In this document: positions 1 through 8,469 of the stretch, piece after piece
How positions within the stretch are numbered: the first letter of the stretch is position 1
Layout: each line of letters opens with the position of its first letter
Assembly: GCA_029256105.1 (NCBI GenBank)
Contig: JAQSYO010000032.1
Span: 1-37,721 of the forward strand
DNA length: 37,721 bases
Direction of reading: 5' to 3'
Source: Herbinix sp.
GTDB lineage: Bacteria > Bacillota > Clostridia > Lachnospirales > Lachnospiraceae
Notes under the pieces: model-generated
Databases searched by the model: none
What the model saw: the letters and a program-made list of their open reading frames with translations, nothing else
What the model was told of the DNA's origin: nothing
Made by a program: the position numbers and the translations under genes

Positions 1-1
1 A

Positions 2-78
2 AAGTAATGCACCAGCTACTGGTATAAATAGAAGCAGATATCTAACCGATAGGTATCTGCTTTTTTGGTGCATTACTT
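2..78. repeat. 12-bp inverted repeat enclosing hairpins
   Basis: AAGTAATGCACC at 2-13 is matched exactly, inverted, by GGTGCATTACTT at 67-78. Inside lie a short hairpin (ACCAG-CTA-CTGGT, 11-23, sharing ACC with the outer arm) and a 13-bp hairpin with a T-run (32-66). The whole can fold as one three-stem structure. No gene is visible here. It may be a terminator region with an extra clamp, or the remains of a small mobile element. I did not find a second copy of the arm in the window. Confidence 0.6.
32..66 (+). terminator. Rho-independent terminator, plus strand
   Basis: Bases 32-44 pair with 50-62 over 13 positions, including one T-G wobble, with the 5-base loop ACCGA, followed by T63-T66. 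Together with the last T of the stem this gives a six-T run. On the minus strand there is no comparable T-run, so it should end plus-strand transcription entering from left of the window. Confidence 0.65.
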
Positions 79-154
79 CAGATAACTATCTATTCATAAC
101 GGAAAGTTACAATAATTTTTCAGTTCGCTCATAATCTCACTAACAAACTTAATC

Positions 155-406
155 TTACCTTATTATCTTTGAATCAAAATATTGTTCTTGGAAATGAACT
201 TGTTTCATTATTTGATCTTTTGAAAACACCAAATCTGCGGATGCTACAACCCATTTTTCTTCTATATCATCGTCTCGATGTATAATTGCAATAATCTTAT
301 CAGTAAACTCCTTTAATGGTTCTTCAACTCCTAATATATTAGCATCTTGCTCTTCTCCGTCAGGTGCCATATCGGCAACATCCACTAAAAGAGAAGTTAA
401 TCTAAA
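155..406 (-). pseudogene. N-terminally truncated inorganic pyrophosphatase-like relic
   Basis: The frame encodes APDGEEQDANILGVEEP, then an IIHRDDDIEEKWVV strand and HFQEQYFDSKIIR. This order is typical of the C-terminal two thirds of small family I inorganic pyrophosphatases in Firmicutes. The DGEEQD stretch corresponds to the metal-binding DGDPxD motif: the first and last Asp are kept and the middle Asp is Glu. The N-terminal part (the DRPxGSxHP and NYGY region) is absent: a TAG at 407-409 closes the frame, and upstream sequence shows no convincing continuation. A GTG at 383-385 could start a 76-residue product, but no ribosome binding site precedes it. Most likely a decayed gene; the family call is by recognition only. 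Confidence 0.65.
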
Positions 407-603
407 CTATGCAAGTATATCGCCATTAACACCAACCATAGCCAACTATAACTACGACTTCATTTAACGATTTAATTTATCAGGTTTTGGAGTATACAAT
501 CCACATAAATGGTATTTTCATATTAACATTGACCCATGTTTGAAACATATCAATACATCGATGATCGTTTAAGTTTCCAACTATCCCTTATTTTTGTTAT
601 AAT

Positions 604-969
604 TTATTCCTTTATCAATATAAAATCTGTTTCACTATCTAAAATTGGTAATTCATTGGTTAATACTTCTTGTACCGATGCTCTTTTTAATGATTTCATA
701 TATTTAAGCAAAAATAAAATCTTATCGGTCTCACCCTGTATCTCTGCCTCGACATTTTTATCATTTCTATTGATAACCCAGCCGGTTAAATATAGCCGAT
801 TTGCTAATTCATTTATTTCTAATCGAAACCCCACTTTCTGTACTCTTCCTTTAAATATTATCCTTTTCCTTGTCCTCGGTGATGGATTAAAATCAGGTAA
901 AACAATATTCTTTACTTGGTTAATGACATAGTTATCTCTTATCTTTTTTAAATAATTAATGAATCTCAA
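604..969 (-). CDS. acyP: Acylphosphatase
   Basis: Hydrolyses acyl phosphates such as carbamoyl- or acetyl-phosphate in the cytoplasm. The C-terminal 90 residues match the acylphosphatase fold: FKGRVQKVGFR (residues 39-49, catalytic Arg49 in the phosphate loop) and GWVINRNDKNVEAEIQG (63-79, catalytic Asn67). A basic N-terminal extension of about 35 residues precedes the domain. I start it at the TTG at 969 because GGAGG lies 7 bases upstream. The longer frame to 1080 overlaps the upstream gene and has no ribosome binding site of its own. The product is 121 residues, against about 90 for stand-alone acylphosphatases. It follows the membrane-protein gene 1029-1757 with a 59-base gap and may be cotranscribed with it. 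Confidence 0.85.
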   Translation of the reverse strand: MRFINYLKKIRDNYVINQVKNIVLPDFNPSPRTRKRIIFKGRVQKVGFRLEINELANRLYLTGWVINRNDKNVEAEIQGETDKILFLLKYMKSLKRASVQEVLTNELPILDSETDFILIKE

Positions 970-1028
970 TTCGAAACCTCCATTGTTATTATATTTCTCC
1001 TTATGGTTACCTCCGTCATCAGGTACCA

Positions 1029-1757
1029 CTAAAGTGCAGCTATCATAAAAATAACTCCTACTGCTGGATATACATACCAAGCCACCTTCTGTAGGAACAG
1101 ATACCAGTCCGTTGGCTCAGGATTATCGACACTCAATGCGTATCGCATATGAAAGAAAAATAACGGAAATCGGATATCTATCAATGTAAATCCAATTAGG
1201 ATTACTGCAAATATTAAATAAACATAATTTCCACGTATGAGTTCTCTCGAATAGGTTGCGGTATCAGCAACATTTTTCAGATTCACCTTATAAGAATTCT
1301 CATAAGGATTTTCACCAGAAAAATAAGTCATACCATTTATATCAATCATCGGTTCTCCGTTGACATCATAAAGAAATGGTTCCTCACTCGTATACCTGAT
1401 TATATCCACAGATTTACCATAGCTGTCACTGATACTAGTAATTCCCCTACTCCAATCACTTCCGTCCACCAACTGCACTGTAAACTGCCGATAAATCTGA
1501 TTCGGTAAATGATAAGTAACAATTGATGTACTGTCTTTATTACGATGCCCCTGTACTGTAACCTCCAGCGTTCCAAATTCACTTTTACCAGTGTAATCGA
1601 TTTCGGAAGACCGGATTGTTTTCTTTAGAAAAGTATCATCTACTATTATCCCCGTAGTAAAAAATATCCTAAAATATACTACCAAAAGTAGGAGCAGCAA
1701 CAATCCAACTATTCCCTGCAAAACACGGCTTTTCTTAAATGCAGTTATTATCTCCAT
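1029..1757 (-). CDS. Membrane protein of unknown function, DUF6199-like tail
   Basis: A 242-residue protein with a hydrophobic helix at about 13-33, an extracytoplasmic region of about 140 residues (34-175), and two more helices at about 177-195 and 222-242. The segment between the last two helices contains NPEPTDWYLFLQK. That pattern recalls the small integral-membrane DUF6199 family, but I hold this loosely. The ATG at 1757 is preceded by GGGGG, and its A is also the last base of the TGA of the upstream gene (TGATG). Translation of the two membrane genes is therefore almost certainly coupled, which suggests that the products act together in the envelope. No enzyme motif is visible. Confidence 0.75.
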   Translation of the reverse strand: MEIITAFKKSRVLQGIVGLLLLLLLVVYFRIFFTTGIIVDDTFLKKTIRSSEIDYTGKSEFGTLEVTVQGHRNKDSTSIVTYHLPNQIYRQFTVQLVDGSDWSRGITSISDSYGKSVDIIRYTSEEPFLYDVNGEPMIDINGMTYFSGENPYENSYKVNLKNVADTATYSRELIRGNYVYLIFAVILIGFTLIDIRFPLFFFHMRYALSVDNPEPTDWYLFLQKVAWYVYPAVGVIFMIAAL

Positions 1758-3115
1758 CAATATTCCCCCGATACATCTATACAATAATAAACCTGTTGCA
1801 CTTTATTGGAAAAAATTATTTCATTTAGATTTGTGATTTTTTTATATGGTATTTGAATCGGATTCATCCTGCGATAATAATTAATGATGATGTTATAATT
1901 CAGATCCCCATCTTTCATATTATACGAATAAAGAAGATATCCTCTTTGTTTCGTGGCACATAAAGGGAACTGACAAATTGCATAGATATATTTTTCGGTT
2001 TCAACCTCTGTAGGAAAAATCGGATTCATATTCATCCTATCAAATTGGTTAATATTATCCACCTCAGCATAATTCTTACGATATTCCCTCTCACCAACTG
2101 AAAAAAGAATGGCTCCTCCAAGTGGCTGCAGATAATAACGTGATTCGACATTCATTACATCTTCGTAATATAGATCAGGCACTTTATTCCACTCAAAATA
2201 AATAATAGCCTTTGTAACACCCTTCGAAAGGCGAAATACTACATTCGCTACATCTACATCACAGCCTTCTATCGTGAGTCTATCCGTATAAGTGATACAA
2301 CGATCACAATCTTCTAGTTGTATGAGGTCTTCTTTCCTCAGATCATTAGCAATCTCACTCGGAACCCCCATATCAATTAATCTCTTCCTATCCGTTTCGC
2401 TTGTTACTCCGTTATCAGCGGTTATCTCAACTCCCTTTGATAAGTCAGTGTGTGCTATAATACTTGCCCCAACTGTTCCAACAAACATAATTGAAAGTAA
2501 TGCCCATGTTATTCGTACATCACTGTTCTTAGCTTTATCTACTAATAACTGATACCCCCATTCCTCTACTGTCTCAAACATTCTCCTCATATTATGTAGT
2601 GATATCATTAATATAAGAGCAAACAAAAGAAGTAAAGGCACATAATTACGTAATTGGGTCTGCCCAATAATCATTAGAAATGAATAATTCACTGTAAGTA
2701 GTATTATCCCATATCTTCGATTTGTTTTTCCAAGTATAGTCAATTCGACACCAAATGCATTATATAGAATCACCATAAGGACAATTCGAATTGCATATCC
2801 GATAGTTATAATGATAATAAGCAGCCCTAATTTTATATCCACGGTAGCATTTAATATGAGACGAATACTCCACTCAATAACTTCGATTCCAGCAAAATAA
2901 TATCCTACTAGAAACCATTGGTTTTTCTTATGCAACCTACGCATAGCAATAAGCAACCAAATATATCCCAAAGAGGGTAAGATGTAATTAAGATACCATG
3001 CATTAATCGTGAAGGAAGTAAAAAGCAATCCCCACAGTAGTTTCTTGTATGTATTTTCCCAGAATGTTTTATCTAAGGTATCAACCTCAGTTATATTGAT
3101 TTCATAGTCGTTCAT
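1757..3115 (-). CDS. Polytopic membrane protein with C-terminal soluble domain
   Basis: A 452-residue protein. The first ~225 residues contain about six or seven hydrophobic helices (for example near 30-57, 68-88, 95-120, 130-147, 155-172 and 203-222). The remaining ~230 residues are hydrophilic and lie after the last helix. I see no transporter, kinase or protease motif and do not recognise the family. The ATG at 3115 follows AGAGGTAAGTC, an acceptable ribosome binding site. The stop codon overlaps the start of the next gene by one base, so the two form an operon. A two-membrane-protein unit with large external domains would suit a sensor, anti-sigma-like or envelope-stress role, but that is a guess. 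Confidence 0.75.
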   Translation of the reverse strand: MNDYEINITEVDTLDKTFWENTYKKLLWGLLFTSFTINAWYLNYILPSLGYIWLLIAMRRLHKKNQWFLVGYYFAGIEVIEWSIRLILNATVDIKLGLLIIIITIGYAIRIVLMVILYNAFGVELTILGKTNRRYGIILLTVNYSFLMIIGQTQLRNYVPLLLLFALILMISLHNMRRMFETVEEWGYQLLVDKAKNSDVRITWALLSIMFVGTVGASIIAHTDLSKGVEITADNGVTSETDRKRLIDMGVPSEIANDLRKEDLIQLEDCDRCITYTDRLTIEGCDVDVANVVFRLSKGVTKAIIYFEWNKVPDLYYEDVMNVESRYYLQPLGGAILFSVGEREYRKNYAEVDNINQFDRMNMNPIFPTEVETEKYIYAICQFPLCATKQRGYLLYSYNMKDGDLNYNIIINYYRRMNPIQIPYKKITNLNEIIFSNKVQQVYYCIDVSGEY

Positions 3116-3378
3116 GACTTACCTCTGTTTCATTGTTTCATAGTAAATGCTTGCTCCTATTAAAGGTTACGAAATAATTTAAATGGTTCTCAGCAATCAG
3201 GTAATTCTTTCCTTTTTTACATTTTATCACTTAATTTACATATGGTAAACCTATTAAATTGATTTCAGTATTATTTTTAAGGAGGTAATTTACTATGACA
3301 TGGATGAAGTTTTAGCAAAGATCGAAGAAGATACTCGACTAGAAGGTTTTAGCTCTGGGACTATAATAAGTATAAGAT

Positions 3379-3432
3379 ATGCTAAAAGGCCTGACACCGA
3401 TAGAATATCGACATCAGGCCATAGATGTATGA
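3379..3432 (+). pseudogene. Possible C-terminal relic of an IS3-family transposase
   Basis: This frame reads MLKGLTPIEYRHQAIDV and stop. The pattern LKG(L/M)(S/T)P(V/I)(E/Q)YR is the usual extreme C-terminus of IS3/IS150-type transposases. Stops lie immediately upstream in the same frame. The same bases form a near-perfect dyad acting as a terminator on the other strand, so the coding likeness could be accidental. Confidence 0.35.
3382..3420 (-). terminator. Rho-independent terminator of the AraC-type gene
   Basis: GGCCTGA (3388-3394) pairs with TCAGGCC (3414-3420), and inside them CGATA pairs with TATCG across a GAA loop, separated by symmetric 3-base internal loops. On the minus strand the stem is followed by TTTT (3384-3387). 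It lies about 50 bases after the stop codon at 3471. Confidence 0.75.
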
Positions 3433-3470
3433 TATTTATTGTTTTGCATGTCAAATAGACATTGGGTAGT

Positions 3471-4379
3471 CTATTCCTTTGGTATCGGCATTACCCATAC
3501 CTCCATGCAAGTTGTGTTTGGGCTATGGTTTGCGTAGCGCTCTATGGCAAAAGGCATGCATGACAATTTGTGATTGGGAAGCCACATCTCAAAAACATAT
3601 CTTTGTGCTTTATACAAGGCATCCGTCACAAGATGTTCAAAATCCTCTGCTTCAAATGAGCATACAATATACTCGCCTTCGGATACTTCCCATGTAGAGT
3701 ACCCTTCTGCTGCTTGATTGGCTACAGCTTCAGCACCGCCAAAGTAGCAGTAATACCCAGACTTTGTTCCTCCATAAGCAACACCTAATTCATCCCCGTG
3801 TTCTTTGAGCCCATGAACGGAAGGTTTACTATCGTGAAAATCAACCCATAATTTACTTAGTCCATCCACTCCAGGTTCACCTCCACCTGGCATTTGGTCA
3901 ATAGGTTCTTCCACCGTTAATCCTATAAAATATTGAGGAGAGGATATGCTACGGCGTGAAATCTCAATGACAATCCCGTCGGCAATTAATGGCACATTTT
4001 CATCAACAAGGGTATAATTCAGAAGCAGCTGCGGCATACAAAAGTTGTTGAGCCGAACCGGATTTGCACGGTATTCTTCTGGTGTCATTTTATAAGTGCT
4101 TTTGAAAGTTCGTGTTAAGATCTCGTGAGATGAAAATCCAAGATCCAGAGCGATATCTAAAATTCGTTTTCGCTTATCTAGTAAAGCTTCAGAAGCTTTC
4201 GCAAGCCGACGTAGCTTTATATACTCCTTGACGGGCTTTTTAACCAATCGGCTGAATAACCTTTGGTAATAAAACGACGATAATGAAGCAAGTTGTGCCA
4301 GGTTTTCGATTTTTATTTCCTCTGAAAGATGTTCCTCAATGTAATCTACAGTTTGTTGTATTTGTTCCCATGCGTGCAT
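3471..4379 (-). CDS. AraC-family regulator with GyrI-like effector domain
   Basis: A 302-residue transcription factor. Residues about 5-105 form the AraC/XylS double helix-turn-helix. They include the IENLAQLASLSSFYYQRLFSR first helix pair and the ILDIALDLGFSSHEILTRTF second pair, ending in the TPEEYR signature. Residues about 120-302 resemble the GyrI-like small-molecule-binding domain seen in Rob and BmrR, which senses amphipathic drugs. The ATG at 4379 has AAGGAGG 8 bases upstream; a GTG three codons earlier would overlap that site. No divergently read target gene is adjacent. A perfect 11-bp palindrome (TTGACTGTCAA, 4428-4438) upstream is a possible binding site. The ligand is unknown. 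Confidence 0.88.
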   Translation of the reverse strand: MHAWEQIQQTVDYIEEHLSEEIKIENLAQLASLSSFYYQRLFSRLVKKPVKEYIKLRRLAKASEALLDKRKRILDIALDLGFSSHEILTRTFKSTYKMTPEEYRANPVRLNNFCMPQLLLNYTLVDENVPLIADGIVIEISRRSISSPQYFIGLTVEEPIDQMPGGGEPGVDGLSKLWVDFHDSKPSVHGLKEHGDELGVAYGGTKSGYYCYFGGAEAVANQAAEGYSTWEVSEGEYIVCSFEAEDFEHLVTDALYKAQRYVFEMWLPNHKLSCMPFAIERYANHSPNTTCMEVWVMPIPKE

Positions 4380-4587
4380 ACTGAGCACCTCCTTGCATCT
4401 AAGATAGCATGAAAACAGATATCTTGCTTGACTGTCAATGCTCTTTTTATAGTAAAATCAACTTATGTATGTTCATTCATCAGTTTACAAATAGGAAGCT
4501 ATCACTTAATAAACTAGATACCCAGCTTTCTCAATACTTCCAATGCTTTTATATAATTATCCTTTTAATTGTTAGTCTCCTTTGTTT

Positions 4588-4974
4588 TCAATATTTTACT
4601 TTCTCCCATTCATTTGATTCGCTGCTTTTTCGCAACTTCAACTTGTATTCCTCTTTACCACTGTAAAAATATATTTCATCACAAGATGGTTGTAATTTAA
4701 CTTGAAATTCGTTTTTAGCACCGATATTACTATTCAATCCGTAGGTTGAATAAAAGGCAATGTATTTCTTATTTCCAACTTCTCTCACTTTAAGCGTTCT
4801 TATATACCCCATACTACTTACTAAACCAACTTTCAGCGTCATTACGTTACCATCTTCGGATATCGAGTAATTCGATATCATAACACCTGTTATTTTTCCA
4901 CCGGTGGCAAAAAATAACGACCCGATTACTATTAATAATAAAAGTATGCCAACAACTCCAATTTTCTTTTTCAC
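4588..4974 (-). CDS. Small secreted or membrane-anchored protein, unknown
   Basis: A 128-residue product beginning at the GTG at 4974, which has GGAGG 7 bases upstream; the longer frame to 5025 has no comparable site. The N-terminus is KKK followed by a hydrophobic helix (about residues 5-23: signal peptide or anchor), so the rest is probably outside the cell. The body is predicted largely beta-strand and rich in Tyr and Lys. There is no lipobox cysteine and no motif I recognise. The stop lies 200 bases before the AraC-type start, and no operon partner is clear. Confidence 0.65.
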   Translation of the reverse strand: MKKKIGVVGILLLLIVIGSLFFATGGKITGVMISNYSISEDGNVMTLKVGLVSSMGYIRTLKVREVGNKKYIAFYSTYGLNSNIGAKNEFQVKLQPSCDEIYFYSGKEEYKLKLRKSSESNEWEKVKY

Positions 4975-5055
4975 AGTTTCTCCTCCAAAATACAATTTCG
5001 TATATGTAAATAAAATATTTCTCAACTCAAATTTGTCCAGTTCCCATTTTGCTTA

Positions 5056-5615
5056 TTAAGCTGGATTAATACGTTTCGCTTTATCATCTCTCCATTGCAT
5101 CAACAAATTATTCATTTTCCTTCTGCTCTCAATAATAAAAAACGGTTTGTCAGGATATTTTTTATGTAAATCTATTATAATACGTTTTCTTGTCCTAGAA
5201 AAATTCAATAATCCTTTAATAAATTTAAGATATTCCATATCCAATCTTTCTTCAAGATATTGAGGCATATCAGAACGCTTTATGCCGTATCTTTTAATTA
5301 CACTAGCCAAACATATAAAACGGTTTATATCCAGAAATATAATTAGATCTGCAGATTTAAATCGTAACTCCATTGTGTCTGTATGATTACCATCGATAAT
5401 CCATTTTTCCTTTAATATAAATTCCGTTTGTTTCTTTATCCATTCTTCCTTCGGTGGTTTTTCCCAGTTGTGCTGCCAAAACTCGACATCAAGATGAATG
5501 AGTGGCAACCCTATAATACTGGACAATTCTTTCGATAAATAACTTTTTCCGCTACCATTATTACATCAATAATAATGCGATTATATCCATAGGAATCAAT
5601 TTTGATTGAATCCAT
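5056..5615 (-). pseudogene. Topology-modulation-type P-loop kinase with frameshift
   Basis: The gene starts at the ATG at 5615 behind GGAGGTATAGA and reads 16 codons ending IIID. A single missing base near 5564 then shifts the frame. In the shifted frame the sequence continues at once with NNGSGKSYLSKELSSIIG, an intact Walker A, then LPLIHLD, WIIDGNH, an ADLIIFLDINRF strand and RTRKRIII. This layout matches the 'DNA topology modulation protein FlaR'-type small kinases (about 170-185 residues), which are probably small-molecule kinases. The downstream open frame alone (5056-5526) lacks the Walker A motif and would be inactive. It is either a recent one-base mutation or a sequencing error; the rest looks undecayed. 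Confidence 0.75.
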
Positions 5616-5732
5616 TCTATACCTCCAATACTATAGTCAAGGGCTCTTCGTCATATATATTTGGTTTTTACATCATCCGAAAAGGTTTGGTCCGAATATA
5701 ACTTTAACAATTTTACACATTTTCATTTTCTT

Positions 5733-6653
5733 CTACATTTCAATTCTAGGTTTATATGATTTATCCCACTTCATCAACCACTCAAATTGATCATCAATGA
5801 ATTTTTCATCAATACATGCAAATCCTAAATTATCAATAATAGTTGCCTGTACTTCGAAATGCCGAATTGCAATAAGATCATATACAAAATTTATCTCCTC
5901 TTGCTCTACGGTGTTAAATTTATTATATCCCCTTAAGAAACGCTGAAGCATGCGAGATGTTTCAACATAACCTTGCTCTGAAAATTCAAAATAGTCTGTC
6001 ATGTCGCAAATAACTGCAATATCATATAACGGAAATGCATACGCTGCAGCATCAAAATCAAATACTACTAACTGCCCCTCGTTATTTAAAATCATATTAC
6101 CAGTATGATAATCGCCGTGGCAAACCCCATTTGATAGGCCTTCTACCCGCTTCCAAAGCATGTCCCCATGTATCTTAAACTGTTCCGTTCTTGGATAATG
6201 CATTTCCGTTAAGAGATTAATATACCTATCTATAAAAAATGATTTCGTATGGTGACATATATTAGCTTTATAATTTTTCATTAGATTATGTAGTTTTCCG
6301 GTTTGCTCTCCGATATTTTCAATACTTTTACCCTTGTCCGGTTCTATACCATCTACAAACTCATATAGAACTCCGATACGAATTTCCTCCTGTAGGTTAA
6401 TCGTAAAATATAACATTCCATTGGCTGTTGGTATAATTAGTGCCGTAGGGAAACCCGCTTCATAAAGATATTTCATAATCTCAATTGATTGTATTGCCTG
6501 ACTTGTATGTTTACTCCTAAATAATTTAAGAACGTATTTTTCTACCCCGACATTGACAATGCAGACATATCCCATCATATCTCGGTGAAGCTGGATATCG
6601 TCAAATGATTTTAAATAGATTTCTTTTAAAGCGTTGAATATTTCCTGCAGCAA
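5733..6653 (-). CDS. Aminoglycoside/choline phosphotransferase-fold kinase
   Basis: A 306-residue kinase of the APH/choline kinase superfamily. HGDYHTGN (179-186) is the catalytic loop, with the base Asp181 and metal-binding Asn186. VVFDFDAA (197-203) supplies the Mg-binding Asp of the DFG-equivalent. The N-lobe carries YVLKLFR with the ATP-binding Lys. Known members phosphorylate aminoglycosides, macrolides, choline, homoserine or fructosamine; nothing here fixes the substrate. I accept the TTG at 6653 because GGAGGG lies 8 bases upstream. It is a single-gene unit. Confidence 0.85.
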   Translation of the reverse strand: MLQEIFNALKEIYLKSFDDIQLHRDMMGYVCIVNVGVEKYVLKLFRSKHTSQAIQSIEIMKYLYEAGFPTALIIPTANGMLYFTINLQEEIRIGVLYEFVDGIEPDKGKSIENIGEQTGKLHNLMKNYKANICHHTKSFFIDRYINLLTEMHYPRTEQFKIHGDMLWKRVEGLSNGVCHGDYHTGNMILNNEGQLVVFDFDAAAYAFPLYDIAVICDMTDYFEFSEQGYVETSRMLQRFLRGYNKFNTVEQEEINFVYDLIAIRHFEVQATIIDNLGFACIDEKFIDDQFEWLMKWDKSYKPRIEM

Positions 6654-6834
6654 CCTGTAAGCCCTCCAAACTAAACTTATATCATTAAGATTGTGTTTTT
6701 ATTAGATCTTATCCCTCTACAATTTTCTGTAATCATTTCTGACAAAGGGTTCTTCTATGTTTGATTAAAGCGATTATCTGTCCACCAATTCGGACATAAA
6801 TCACCAAGTTTTATTGATTCTAAAGAAGCATAAT

Positions 6835-7527
6835 TTATATTCTTCTATTCATCCATGTTGATACGATAATCTGGTCACCCTCAGCCATAAATGGATGCTC
6901 ACTATTTTCAGAAACATTGAGATAACAATTGAATTTACTTGCAAAATCATCAATGACACTGATACTTTGTAGACTGTCTTTTGCACCATATAAAATGTAT
7001 GTTGGAGTAGTCCACTTATCTATAGGATGTTCTTTTACATACATATAATACTGCCAAGACATTGTATCTATAGGCGTTAGAATTTCTCCCTGTCTTTTAA
7101 GTTGTTCCTCTGATATATCAAACCATATAAACATCTGTTGAATAAGATATTCCATATTTACAATGGGTGATTGAAAAAGACAGTTCTCAAAATGCTTATC
7201 TCGATAAGCATGAAGTCCGAAAAAAGCACCTAAACTGCATCCAAACAATGAAACCGTTTCCCAATTTCTAAAGACATAATCACTGATTTTAGTTAAGTCT
7301 GTAATTCCATTTATAATGTTGCATATATACTCATGATCAGACCTCTCTCCATGCTCAGGAAGATCAAAACTGATTGTTTGATAGCCTTTGCATGCAGCAA
7401 TTGCAGCAAAATCTTCTGCGCTCTCTTTATTTGACATCTTGCCATGGACATAGATATATATTTTGCTCGATTTTTCTCCCCAAATAACTGCGGGGATGCT
7501 CTCAATATAAATTTTCTCTTTAATCAT
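6835..7527 (-). CDS. Alpha/beta hydrolase
   Basis: A 230-residue cytoplasmic hydrolase. The nucleophile elbow is GCSLGA (96-101, Ser98), the acid is probably Asp184 in YGAKDS, and the base is His211 in SEHPF. YVHGK (26-30) supplies the oxyanion region. The order and spacing are those of a compact serine esterase or acyl hydrolase with a small lid. The start ATG has GGAGGAAAA directly ahead. It stands between the APH-fold kinase and a GNAT gene without overlap. The substrate is unknown; an esterase acting on a xenobiotic is plausible in this setting. Confidence 0.85.
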   Translation of the reverse strand: MIKEKIYIESIPAVIWGEKSSKIYIYVHGKMSNKESAEDFAAIAACKGYQTISFDLPEHGERSDHEYICNIINGITDLTKISDYVFRNWETVSLFGCSLGAFFGLHAYRDKHFENCLFQSPIVNMEYLIQQMFIWFDISEEQLKRQGEILTPIDTMSWQYYMYVKEHPIDKWTTPTYILYGAKDSLQSISVIDDFASKFNCYLNVSENSEHPFMAEGDQIIVSTWMNRRI

Positions 7528-7593
7528 TTTTCCTCCAAATCTTTCGTATACATAATGTTAAGCTCAACTTAACCGCCTAGCTTACGCATAATT

Positions 7594-8361
7594 TCACTTG
7601 TTCATATTTACAATATAATCAGTACTTTTTGCGTTAACCTGTACCCAAGCCGGTCGAAATCCACTTTTAATTGCATTTCGCACTGATTTTATGTTTGACC
7701 ACGCACAACAATAGAACGGAACAATATTCCTGTTTATTACTTCAATGGCAAGTTTGCTTGTAAGACTGGAAGCAATACCTTGTCCTCTATATTCCGGTAG
7801 TACATCAATCCCTATTTGCCACATTGTATCGCAATCGGCTGAGCACCCTGCAAGGCCGATTAGTTTTCCGTTATTAAATGCACCAACTGCTAATATATCT
7901 AGCTGTTTACGCTTTTCACATAGTGCATTACTCCATTCCGGCAAATAGTAATCTGCGAAATGATGCGGTTCCATAACTTTTGTTTCATATTTACAACAAA
8001 GCGGTTTTATAGAGTCCATATCCGGTAAAAAATACTCCGCCATAAAGCAAACATTTAACTTATACGGCTTAAGTTTTTCGATTAATATATGTAGGTTAGG
8101 TGTTTCAAAACAATGCTCAACAGGATATTTTTCTATATATTCACTCACTGTTTCAATTAGTTCTTCGGAAACAGAAGCCACAATATTATTGCCATAGGAT
8201 GTCAAATCACAGGTAAATGGCAATTCCAAATATTTTCTGGCATTTGGACTTTTATTTGAGATTACAATCTTGTTATCTGTTTTTATAAAGTCTTCGGCGC
8301 AACAATTACTGTCAATAGCAGATTGTAGCATCGCAACCTTCATTATTTCTTCATTTGTCAT
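7594..8361 (-). CDS. GNAT acetyltransferase with N-terminal extension
   Basis: A 255-residue protein. The C-terminal half is a GCN5-related N-acetyltransferase: GAFNNGKLIGLAGC, then IGIDVLPEYRGQGIASSL, where RGQGIA (about 192-197) is the acetyl-CoA pyrophosphate loop. The first ~120 residues form a separate domain of unknown role, as in GNATs with a substrate-capping N-domain. The ATG at 8361 has GGAAAGG upstream; the in-frame start seven codons earlier lies in that site. The C-terminus ends normally. Acceptor not predictable. Confidence 0.82.
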   Translation of the reverse strand: MTNEEIMKVAMLQSAIDSNCCAEDFIKTDNKIVISNKSPNARKYLELPFTCDLTSYGNNIVASVSEELIETVSEYIEKYPVEHCFETPNLHILIEKLKPYKLNVCFMAEYFLPDMDSIKPLCCKYETKVMEPHHFADYYLPEWSNALCEKRKQLDILAVGAFNNGKLIGLAGCSADCDTMWQIGIDVLPEYRGQGIASSLTSKLAIEVINRNIVPFYCCAWSNIKSVRNAIKSGFRPAWVQVNAKSTDYIVNMNK

Positions 8362-8469
8362 GATTTTTCCTTTCCATAACATACATTTTGGAATAGTATG
8401 TATCTCGCATTGTCCAGATAATAACTACTTAATAAATAAAATGAAAAGCCTCATCAACTCTTCGTGTGT

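Larger units (their letters stand above)
3300..3458 (+). pseudogene. Relic resembling the start of a tyrosine recombinase
   Basis: The plus strand encodes MDEVLAKIEEDTRLEGFS followed by SGTI. This resembles the N-terminal SAM-like core-binding segment of XerC/XerD-type integrases, where an acidic/basic helix is followed by 'RGFSxxTI'. Similarity stops after about 24 codons and the frame then runs into the AraC terminator. A strong site AAGGAGG precedes the ATG at 3295. That ATG reads only six codons before a stop, and the integrase-like frame is shifted by two bases, as if one base had been lost. There is no catalytic domain. The match is short and rests on pattern memory, so the family is a guess; the brokenness is plain. 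Confidence 0.4.
3116..3470. other. Gene-poor segment with mobile-element relics
   Basis: This 355-base stretch contains no intact gene. It should hold the promoter for the membrane-protein operon reading left, but I cannot point to clear -35/-10 boxes. Its right half carries a strong but orphan plus-strand ribosome binding site (AAGGAGGTAATTTACT ahead of the ATG at 3295), a recombinase-like start, an IS3-like coding tail and the terminator of the AraC-type gene; these are listed separately. Confidence 0.6.

Noticed and set aside
536..931. Plus-strand ORF of 131 codons
   Set aside because: It is antisense to the acylphosphatase gene, has no family features, and no ribosome binding site.
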